This document shows, one piece after another, positions 17,902 through 29,900 of a stretch of 64,000 nt of DNA (its first letter is position 1; each line of letters opens with the position of its first letter). The stretch covers positions 7,114,889-7,178,888 of the forward strand of contig OZ037772.1 in NCBI GenBank assembly GCA_964035545.1. Reading direction: 5' to 3'. Both the position numbers and the translations under genes were made by a program. This stretch comes from Bugula neritina. Lineage: Eukaryota; Bryozoa; Gymnolaemata; Cheilostomatida; Bugulidae. Below the pieces are notes generated by a model. That model had not been told where the DNA came from. It worked only from the letters and a program-made list of their open reading frames with translations, and ran no database searches.

Positions 17902-20900
17902 TTAATTTGTTCTAAACAAACGTAGCATCTTTTCACTCCAACAAGCTACAGCTAACATGTCATCTTTCACACTGATAGCTCCAACAATCTTTGGTAGTTT
18001 CTCATGAATCAGTTTTTTGAGTAAATTACCTGAAAATATACAACCAGATTTGTAAAGACCCTGCAAATAATTCATATTAAAAAAATTGGTGCATATTTAT
18101 ACACTTTTGATTTTATATAGGCGAAACTTCTACATTTAAAAAATTAATATACATTTATGCACAATTAGGATTTCAAAGTTCCTTAGATAGCTTCACCTGT
18201 AACTTCTCTATGCAAATTAAAAAACTTTTAGAATAGCTCTGCTGAGCAACAACTCATTGTAAAAAAATTCTCAACGCTTATTTAATAGTTAAATGTGTTA
18301 TGCGATAACTGTTACATGGATTTAAACATATAAACACAAATATACCTATATAATTTCGCACTGTTGCAGCTTCAGAAACAATAACTGCAAGCAGAACGCA
18401 AAGTTTCTACTATATCAAACCGCTTTTTTAAATTGCAACATGCATGAGTACAACTTTTTTATAAACACATTTTTTTATGCAAAAGAGATATTTCAAAAAC
18501 CAACCACTTTGATGTGATTTTAATAAATAAAAAAGTCTAAGTTCCTATTTGTTTTGTTTCAAAGTATCTCGACAAACTATAATATTAAAAGCGTGTATAA
18601 ACACCACTATAACTATAATAGTCAAAAAAGTTAGAATTAATTGCATAAAATAAAACATGCAACTTGCATCATCATAATATATACCTAATTTTATCCTTTT
18701 AAAGTGTAATACCAGTATTGTAGCGGAGGCTTACCTTTGGGTGATATGATGTAAACAGCTTTTACACTTTTGTTTGCACAAACAAAAATGAGACCATTAG
18801 GATCTGACCAGACACCATATCCTTCTGCTACACCATCACATGTCCAGACTGTAGTCAGCTTTCCATTCTCTACTTTGTGCTTTATCAATTCACCTCTGCC
18901 AACTGCTAGCAGATGACCATCTGGTAGAAAGTGTAGACCAAGTAGAGGCACATCAAGATGAATAATCTGTGTCTGTTTAGTGATAAAGTCATAGATGATC
19001 AGCTGTTCAGTATCTGGATAATTCACCACAACATATCTGTCAGAGACTGCCATTACTGGTCCAATGTTATTTGTTCTATCAAACTGAAGCAGTTGTTGTT
19101 TCTTTGTGATGTCACCAGCTAAACACATCTCTACCTTAGATATGTCACCTTCTCTGTGTAGAATGAAGACATTCTGAGGAGTCTCAACTACCCCTGTTAC
19201 TATCTTCTCACTTGTACTGTATTCACTCAGCTCATTACCATCTCTACTCAGTAACTGTATTCCATTATGGGTACCCACGAGTATGTCACCATCTTGTCTG
19301 TGATTGGCTGAGTAACACCCACCACTTGTCTCGTGCTCAGATATGAATCTCAGTGAAGAAGGAACTGTTACTAGACTGAAATTCAGTAATCTACTTCTAC
19401 ACTGACCTGCAAGATATTATGAAGAAGAAGTCATACAAAATGAGTATAAAAAGTTGTTTTTCATGCATACATACTTTATATAGGGTACATTATTTTGAAC
19501 TATGTTAAGCAAACTGTCTAATAAACTAGCACTTTCTACAAATAATATGCCAACCTACGTCTTTACAATTGTATAGTTATGTATATTTTCTTGATACCAA
19601 TTATCATAAAATTTTGCCTAGACTTCTAGACTTAGGGTGTGGTTGATTTGGTAAAAAAATATCAAAAACACATTTTATATAAACACATGGCTTCATTGAT
19701 CTATAGCGTCATTTCATATATTATGGGAGAGTGGGGCTAGTTGAACCATAGGATTAATTGAACCACATGCTCTAAATTTTCTCCTCTAAATCATTGCACC
19801 ATCTAACTCCTTTACTTATCAGCTTTTTAGATGAACTACCAGACATGTTAAAATATATGAAATCAAAGCAGAAGTTATTAGGAGAGCGAATATTTTTCAC
19901 AGTTTTTGCATAAAAAAGGAGCAATCCAAAAACATTTGTCATCAAAAGTTGCATAGCTTCGTAAATTTTAATAGCTGAGTAAAGTAAATTCAGACATGAA
20001 TGTGTTGTCAGGAAGATATCAAAACTTGACAATGACCTAAAGTTGCAGATATAGCTCATTCACAGCAGATATTGGCAATAACTTTTAATATACGGTGATG
20101 GCCAGGGAATATGTCGTGCGACCCTGTTCTCCTCTTTGTACTTTGAGCCTAGCCCATGCATTTTATATTCTGGACAATCTACTCATGCCACATGCGGCGG
20201 TCTGAGAAATGCCTCATGTTCTACCATTAGCCGCGGCAGCACCCTGGGATGCTGTACCGCCGCATGAAAGCCCTATGTGATGCCACAGCGCTGCACAGCG
20301 ACCCATGCTACATCTTGACAACCAGAACCCGTGGGGCCAATCAGCATGAAGCTCTCCTTTATAAGCAGGACATCCTGTACACCCAGTGACACTTAGCTAG
20401 TAAAATTACTAATGCAATAGTAGTAGAGAGTGGTTGGTTCTGGGGTCACTTTTTCTGGGACCCCCCCCCTATTTTCGTGAACGCCTTAATAAAAAGTTAT
20501 TATATGGTAGGAATATAAAAATTTATTGCGACACTTATTACTTATTTTTGTGAACAACAATTAGTAGAGACGCCTTAATAAAAAATTGTTATAGGCCTAT
20601 GGTAAAAATATAAGAATTTACTATTACCCAGACCAATTAATTAGGTATATAAAACTCATCTAACCCGTGCCTATACCTTTGAAAAAATAAGTTTTAATCT
20701 TGAATCGTTAGTGATTCCATTATATTACCATCGGACGTCGATATTACTAATTTACCTCCAACCGCTCCTTGCAATTTTGGAATAGTGTAACTGTATATAT
20801 TATTTATTGTAATAAGATCAACAATATTTATACCAGTTTCTACGATATTACCATCGCTCGAAAGCATTAATAATTTACCTCCGATTGACGGTTGTACTTT

Positions 20901-23900
20901 AGACATAGAAAAATTAAATACATTAGTTTTCGTAATAACGTCGCTAACACTTAAATTACTATCAACGATATTACCCGTACTAGTCGATACGGTTAATTTT
21001 TCGTTTGGATTTTGTATAAGAGATATCGAATAATTAGACGCGTTAATTTTTGTAACAATATTGTCAACTTTTAAATTACTATCTATAACGTAACCGTTGT
21101 TAGTCGATATAGTTAATTTTTCACTCGGGTTTTGTATAAGTGGTACGTAATAATTAGATACATTAGTTTTTGTGTCAACATCGTCAACTTTTAAATCACT
21201 GTCTATAACGTAACCCGCGTCAGTCGATATAGTTAATTAGTTAATAGGACTCGATATGAGTGGCATAGCGTAATTAGATGATTTTGTAATAACGTCGTCA
21301 ACTTTTAACTCGCTATCTACGACATTACCTTCTTCATTCGATACGACTAATTTTTTACTCGGGTTTTGTAGTTTAGGTATACTCGTATCATCAACGTATT
21401 TTTTTTTGCAGCGGCGTCTTGAGTGTCAGCGGGGTCAACGACTCTAGATATTTTATTAACACCCATATCTAAAGTACCCGTAAGTGTATTATTACCATTT
21501 CTTAAAACGAAATCTTTATTTATTTTAATAATTATGTCATTATTAAGCTTTGACGATCCTTCAAATTTGTATACTGTACTCATTTATAATAAAGTTTTAT
21601 TATAGCGTGATGAAATGAAAGAAAATTTTGTTGAGGCGTATAATCCGGATTTTCAAAATTTGTAAGAATAACGTCACCCGGTTTACAGCTAGTATGAGTT
21701 GTTGAGCATAATATTACTATTGAAAAGTTTTTATTAGCCTCAATAATTTTAAAAATTGAAATTTTAATATAAGGAACGTTATGCTCATTACCATTAATGT
21801 TATAATCAGTGTATGATATATTAGAATCTGTAATTGGCTCCGCATTATTCCAAGTAATTAATCTAAGTTTTTTATCGGTCCCATATATTTCTTTATCATT
21901 ATACGCGTTTTAACCGTGAAATTGTATTAACACATGAGTTAGTTCAATTCGTTCATCAACTATATAGTCTTGAATTAAAAAACCTATAAATAGGCTCGGA
22001 TTAATTGTATAAATAAACTCATTATTTTTTATAATACCCGTAATATGCGCAATATTAGCTTTAGTTAATATTTCAAATTTATATACCATTTATTATACGA
22101 ATTTATAATAAAGTTTTAAAGACACGAAATCAAACGGAACGCGCTTTTCTTGAGACGTAGTTGATACGTTTGAGGGTTTACAATTCCGAACAATTCATAT
22201 AACAATAAATTTCTTTATTAGTATTAACAGCTACTAATGAAAGAGGAACTTCAACGTACGGAATATTATGAGCGTCACCTCTAATTATATAATTTATTGA
22301 AGGTTCGCGTGGTAATAAGTTATTCACTATATTAATAACTAATATTTTATTGGTCCAATATATAGGTAAATCGTCATAATGTTTTTCATTGCCAAAACTA
22401 ATTAGCATACGCGTTAATTTTATTTTTTATCGACTATAAAACCTTTAATTAAGTTGGCTAAATAAAAACTAGGTTTTTCAATAAATTCTTCTTTTTCAAT
22501 CAGCCTTTCAATGAAGTTTTCATTTATAATAACTATTCGGCTGATCTTTCAAATTTGTATACTGTACTCATTTATTATAACAGATTATTTATAATTAATT
22601 GAGGTGGTTTATTTTTAGACATTTTTTAAGCCAATATAAACACAAGTGTCCGCATATAACTGTACCAAATTCTTGTAGTCGTTCCGTATTATAAGACACG
22701 GGTGCTTTTAAATATCTCGTTATTTCTAGAGGGGGGTGAAGTCCAAAACTATCGAAATAATATTTTTTATTATTTTTTTTATACCAAGCGACCCAATGAG
22801 TGCCGCCACTCGGTAAATCGTCTAAATTTAATATACTGCATTCTTTTGTCGCGGCGTATTAGGTAATTCGTCTTTCGAAAATAATCCTCTAAAATTAGAG
22901 ATTTTTAACTTTTTAATCGCCGACTCGAGTTAGACATTTATAAGCACTTTATTAGGAAGATTAATCATTTATTATAACCATAAGGAATGGTAGTTATACC
23001 ATTTTCTAGTATAATTCTCTTATCGTCTTCGGCCGACAAAGCCACTTTGTTTATCGTTTTGACGTACATCATATGCTTATGACTTCTCAACACGTTCATC
23101 GTTCTAAGTTGATCTCGCTGCGTTAATAGACACTCTTTATAGTCGTCAAACATTATACGATTGTCGCATGTATATTTATTAATTCCTTTACACTTTTTTT
23201 CTTCCACAGAGTCATCTATCTTATACTAGTACAACTTGGCTCTTAGGCCTACAAACTCAGTAATTTGTCTACCACCGGCTTCGTCCTTAAACATACCGAT
23301 TACTTTTTATTTACGCCCGCTGGTAATTTATGATCTTTTAGATAATTACTCGTATCAAACGTAGTTTTAACGTCTAACGATATATCTTCGTAAAAATCAT
23401 CGGTTTGCACGTGATACATCAGGCTGTCCGTGTCCGTAAATAATAATTGCGCTTTTTTATTATATTTCGGTTTAATATAACCGTAATGAAAGTTATACAT
23501 TTTCGTTTTGCTAATATCCAAGATTGCCGCTCTTAAATATACCGGTTTATCAAACTTTAGTTTCCTTACGTTCATATGAACGGCTACGAGATTTTCAAAA
23601 AATATAGTAAAACCTTTCTAATTAGGTTGAGCCGTTAATTTACTAGCTTCGCTTTCATTGCTAATAAGTTTAATGTCTACTCGATTACGAATATTTTCCA
23701 TCGTTTTGCCAAACACCAAATTATTCATGAGCTTAAAAAAATCTTTTTCAAAATCGCTTTGAGCCAAAGTTCTTAATTTAGTATTTATGTCTATATAATT
23801 TTTAAGCTTATTGGATTCATTAAAAGTTACAACTCCATGAATTTTCGTAAGCTTTAAACCGTATTTAGGACATTGCTCTAACGCTTTATAATGTATAGCG

Positions 23901-26900
23901 TATTTTTTTTAATTTTAAATTTGAAACTAATTTTTCTACTTTATTTATTGTTAATCTTTCCGGGCAAAATGAATAATCTTTATGTAAGTTGTGTAACTCG
24001 CGAGGATATTCTAAATCTACTTCTAAAAAGCTAGGCAGAAAGTTTAAACTTTTTTCCAAGTCTTGGCATTGTTTTTCGCTTAGCCACTTAAAATTACCGA
24101 CCGGCAGCATTTGAGACATAGCCCACCCGTATAGATTATTAGCGTCCAAGTATTTAATAAAACTACTAAGTTTATTGGGATCAAAGTTTTTCATATATTT
24201 ATTTTAAGCCTTGGCGTATCTATGACTAAGCATACTTACACCGCCTCTAATAGCTCTTTCAAAAAAGAGTAATAAGTTAATGGCGGTAATTGGGTCTAAC
24301 TCTAATTTTGTAATTTTAGGCATGGCGTCCCACGATAGTCCGGGAGTGGTATAATACCAAGCGGGGTCTAATTGATAGTATTTAAGACACAAGTTTCTGA
24401 AGTTTTCAAATACGTCAGCCAACTGTAACACATCGACTTTCATATACAAGTCATGATAGTCTTTAAACGTTTTCATATTAAATTTACGCCAAACGTTTTG
24501 AGCGTGAGTATAGTCCTCGCAAGATTTTTTTTTCGGTTAAACTCGAATAAAAATTTTTTTTTGGTGGTAAAGACGTTTCATTTAATACGCTTAAGTTATT
24601 AAAATAGTAATACGGAAATACTCAATTTTTTAACAATAAGTTTAATTGTTTTTCAGAGTAATGCTCTTTCAAGTGTTTAAAGTTGTCACGTTCTAAATTT
24701 TCTACTAAATTCGCTAAACTCGTACTCATAAATTTAAACGTGTCTATAAACTAAATTTCTCGGTTAATTTTAACATTTTTACCTTCTTTAATAATAAATT
24801 CGTCTACTATTAATTCTTTACTAAAAGATATATATTTTTCTTTGGTTTTGGGTGTACACTCAATTTTACCGCCTAAATTTTTAATAAACAGGTGAGAGTC
24901 ATATCCGGACAAGCTGTGAATAAATATCGGATAAAATTTTGGAATTTTGTAATTTAAATTACAATTAGCGTGAGCCGCTCCTCTATAGTCTCCGGTTAAG
25001 TGGCAATGGTCTCTCACTCTATCTTCACCCAATTCTTCTTCGCATATGTGACAAACTTTAGCTCGTTAAAAAATTGAATCTTCTATTGTCTTCAAGGTTT
25101 AGGAAATTTATGCTTATTATACGTTTGTTTAGTTTTTTCTTCTAAGCTTTTCATAAATATTTCACCGATATTTTTTTTTCATCTCGTTTAGTATAACAAA
25201 AGTATTCACATTCACCGATAACGCTAATAAAATAACATCCAAAACCCGACGGTCGGTGTTGTTGATATTGATTAGTATAACTTTTTCGATAATTAGGTTA
25301 ACATCTTTGTATAGGTTTAGTGAAGCATTCAAAGTCAGCGTATATTACAAACGGTACTTTCATTTTACGGCGATAATGACTAGGGTTAAATTTTATTTTA
25401 TCTTCGAATTTAGGAAATGTTACGGCTACGCTATCATTTAACAAACACCATTCTTGATGCTTTTTTACAAACTTTTCTGATTGAAACGATTGTATACAAT
25501 TTAAGCAAAAATTAGTACGCTTATTTATTTGCGAGCCAATTAGTCTACTTAAACTTTTAATACAAGTATAATGACTTTTTTCTCCGTCAGTTATAAGAGG
25601 TAAATTTACAACTTTTTCTCGTTTTTCGGATAAACTCCACGGATTTATCATTATACCGTTGTACGTAAACACATTAACGGCGATATTAGGATTAGCTTTT
25701 TCAAAAGCTTCGATAGATTTTTTATCAGCCGGAAATTCGACTCTTTCCCACGATATTTTATTAACGTGTTTTTTATATTGAGAAAGTCTTTCACATTATT
25801 TTTATCCGAATAAAGTGAGATTAAAACGGCCCACACAAAGCATTCGTTATCCTTATTTTTAGGATTTAATACGGCCTTTTTATCTTTTATTTTTTTTGGG
25901 GAGATCAATCCACAATGACCCTTTGAGAGGTTGATATTTATTAATAATAATTTCCATCGTTACAATATATTTAAATATCCAATTACTTCCTTTAGCGTTA
26001 AACGCAGCTAAATTTTCTTGAATTTGTTCAATCATTACGTCGTATAATTCATCGACATTCGTAGACTTTAATATAATTTTATTACGCAATGAAAATACCG
26101 TAGTTATTAAAGTAGTTTCACCGGTAGCTATATTAGTTTTTTCCATTAATACATGTTAATAATATTTTAACTTTTATGGAAGGTTTTAATAACTCTAATA
26201 CTTCCGGTTTTACTAGTTTACTAAACGAGTCTATATCGTATTTTAGTAAACCAATAATTTCATAAGTTTGAAACCAGCCTTTAGCCGCTTGATCTTTTAA
26301 TACGGGCTTAGAGTGATTATATAATTTTTTTAATCTTTTCTATAAACAAATTTACGATTAAGAGTGGTGTAACCCAATCTTCTAATTCGTGTTTAATCTA
26401 TTTTCCGAGGTCGCGTATTTTAGTCGCTATACGTTTAAATGGTTGGGGTTTTAAGGGGGATTGTCCTATATTCGGAACGGGTTTGTCCATAATATTTACG
26501 GGCGTTAGCAGCCACATAAGTTCGGCTTTTGTTAATTGAGAGTAAAGTTTTAAACCTCTCTGTTTAGCCAAAACTTTTAGGTTTTTGACCGTCATAGATT
26601 TCATGTTAGATTTCATTTATAATATAATTCTTTAAGTGATAAAATCAATTTTTATACCTCGAGGTATAAAAATCAGCTTTTTTTGCTTTTATTCATTTAT
26701 ATTAAACGTACAAGCTAATATTTCTTGAACTTTAAATTTTTTACGTCGGGAATATCCTTTTATACCGTAATATTTAATTACGTTTTCAAGTTCATTGCCA
26801 TTCATACAACAACTAATTTTTCTTTTAATACCTAGTTTCATATTATTATCAAATGAACTCGGAGGTTCTATTAATGCCGCGACATTTTGTTTTGTAAGTT

Positions 26901-29900
26901 TAACGTATTGTTTTTGCTCGGCTCGAACTATTAGTTCGACAATTACTGTATTCCACTCCATAATGTAATAATATAGCGTTATAAAAATCAATTTTTTTTT
27001 TTTTATAAATGGAAAGTGCCAAAAATTTTCGTAAAACCAAATTACAAGCAATAAACGATGAAATAAAAGAAATGGAAAACAATTATAAAAAAAAGTTAAA
27101 AAAATATAGCACGTTGTCATCGGCTTTAAGATTTTGCATAGGTATAAGCGGTGTAACTACAGTTATATGTAGCACTATTAGCGCGGCGACTGGCGTAGGC
27201 ATAATACCTATTAGTATAGTAAGCGGAATACGTCTCAAAACGCTAAAGTAATAAAAAAAAATACAATTATATTTAGATACATACGCGCTTATAAAACAAT
27301 ATAAAATAAAAATTAATGCTATGTTGTCAAAGTTTTTAAACGCCGACTATATAGACGACTCGGAATATAACGCTACAGTCAACAAATATAAAGACATTAA
27401 CGCTATAATAGTAAATCAAAAATCTGAAATAATCGCGTTATAATAAAAACTAACAATGGGTTTTAATATAATGGAGTATAACAAGAATGCTATGCGGGCT
27501 GCTAAACTAGCATGCGAAATAACCGGTCATGAGAGCAGGTCGCGTGTGCCGTATTGCGTAACTATTCCCATTTATAAATATAATGTTTTTTAAACTATAA
27601 TTGCTTTATTTCAAGTATTATTTGTAAAACGGGTCCTATTTTTAACAAAATCACCTATAATTCCTCCACCTTCAATATAACTAGAACCTCGTTTTAAATA
27701 TAAACCGTCACCCTTTATCGTGCTAGGTAATGTAGCGGGTCTTAAAGTAATAGAATTATCCGAAGTTGTTTCTAAAGAGCATACGCAACCACCGGTTTTC
27801 AAATATAAACCTTTACCTTTAATAGCCCTTTAAACGCCCGCGCTAGCGGTTCTCAAAAGAACGCCTGAAAGAACGCTCGGTATAATTTTAGCCAATGACG
27901 GTAACACTCTCGTACCCAATATACCTAAGCGTCAAAACGTAATACGCTTTTTAAAGAATTTTCAGCGTTAAAGTCTATTAAATAATCGGGTTTTAATTTA
28001 AGTATCATTTTTAGAGTAACTTTATTTGGTTGAATTATAATACCCATTTGATCATCGCCTTTTTTTACTATTTCGTTTTGAATAGCTTCTTTAATATCCT
28101 CGAGTTCATAAACTCCTACGGGTAATGAAAATTTGTGCCACGTAACTCCAGCGTATAGAGAACACTTAAACGTATTTCTATCAGTGTCAATATTAGGAAA
28201 AGAATAATAAGTTTCTAAATCTATAAGAACCATTTCCTCATTTTTTTCTCTATCAAGTTTAATAGGCGGATTAAGATGCGTAATTATTGTAGTAGTAGCA
28301 TCATTAACCGCAATGGTCCTTTTTTTTTTAGGAGCCGTATTAGTAACAATTTGTTTCAATAAATTTGTATCTATTTATATAAGAAAAATTATTCTAAACC
28401 TCTGTCGGATCTAAGAGACATAGTTTTATCAAACAAAATTAGCGCGTAAGCTTGAGTATTAGCGGGTACGTTTTGACTAAATTTAACTCTTAGTTGAATA
28501 TCCGCTACACTATTTTTAAGAGCTTCGCTTTGTTTACTAACGTCTATTACGAACAAAGAATAAAGATCTCTATATTTGGAAGGTACTACATTTGAATAAG
28601 CAATTAACTCGTTTATACCGTAATATTCACCGCAAAACCTCGATGCGTCTTCGTAGATTCTACTAAACTTTATTTTAGCGAAATCTATGTCGTAATTGAC
28701 CTCGGGATATCACTCGCTATTTAGCATCGCGTATATACTTTTAACGTTGACGTGATCGAATAATGCGGGATTAGTTACTTGACTTTCGTTTTTACAGTAA
28801 ATGGGTGATGCTGAGTAGGAAGACGTTGGAAGAGAAGACATTGGATTGAAAGGTGGACCACGACCGGAGAATGCAGAGGGCATGGACCCTACTGCAGGTG
28901 AGCCAACAGCCTTTGAGGCTGAAAGCAATCTGTTCCTCTTAGGAGAAGAAGCCGACAAGGCACCACCTGGTGACAGGACACCACTTGGCGCCAGGTACTG
29001 CTTGAAAGCTCCCTTCTTCAGTGGGGAAGAAGATGTTGAGCAATTTATATCAGATTTCAGTAATGTGGCAGCCATCTCTCAATGACTGCCTAGAGTCACG
29101 CTTTTGCATTTGCGGCTGTCGTTCACAGATCAAGTCAAGCCCTATGGGCTGAGAAGCAACATCAGCAGCGTCTTTGCCGCTCTACAAACTTGATTTGGCA
29201 TCTCTGCTAGTGATGCCAGGGTTTCCATGCAAGGATTGCAACATGATTCTAAAATATTCTGGTAAGATCATGCAGCCACTGTAAAATGGCTAGCACAGAT
29301 TGCTCACAGCAAACTGTTGCCAGCTAACAGAGAAAAGTGCACCTATGAGGCTTTTGTGCAGTCTTTGAATGACTTCAGGCTACACCACCAGTTAGTCTTG
29401 GTGGCAGGAGTCACAACAGTCAAAGCTGCATTCAAGCAAAGAGAGGCTTACCTCCAGGCTAACAGTCTGCATAGACCCCACATGAGTTTTCACCAGGTTG
29501 AGGCAGAGATATGAGAACTAAAACTTGAGTCTGCCTCAACCACACATGTGGCCACTACCTCTGAACTTTCATTGGCCACAGAAGTCGCTACAATGACAGC
29601 TGTGGTGGGGAGATTAGTGGTGGCACTGATGCAGTCTCAACTGACTGATCCATCCAGGGACTTGTGAGGTCATGGGCGGCTCCTGTCGAAAGACGGGCTG
29701 TAATCTGCTGGGGCTGCAGCAACAACAACGAAGGGACTGTCCGCACAATATGTGATGGAATTAAACTACTGCAGCGTGCGGCCAAACTCACCAGCCATTC
29801 TAAAGCTGCGGGGAGCCACCCACAGGTCACAAGTGTATATGAGGCACCACCACCTGAGTGGCAGGTCTCAAAAAGACCTAGCAAGCCACACGGCATGCCT

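Larger units (their letters stand above)
20470..28800 (-). mobile_element. Decayed Maverick/Polinton element
   Basis: About 8.3 kb with a Polinton gene set, mostly on the minus strand: capsid-type protein, minor-capsid-like protein, glycine-rich small protein, small ORF, SAP-polB, adenain-like protease and three fibre-like genes. Two small genes run on the plus strand. Nearly every gene has stops or frameshifts. No integrase, FtsK-type ATPase or terminal inverted repeat was found. The right edge is cut inside the capsid-type gene where gypsy sequence begins. At the left edge a roughly 90-bp unit containing CGCCTTAATAAAAA occurs twice (about 20477 and 20568). It lies in intron 5 of TRIM gene 2. 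Confidence 0.85.

Noticed and set aside
20694-21420. Regular 120-bp repeats considered as CRISPR or satellite
   Set aside because: Units are too long and vary continuously without spacers; they match codon-level repeats of a protein on the minus strand.
26689-27120. Longer reading (143 codons) of the Polinton small minus-strand ORF
   Set aside because: The extension upstream of ATG 26961 crosses the plus-strand gene at 27009 and a T tract; the start at 26961 has the element's usual position and an upstream motif.
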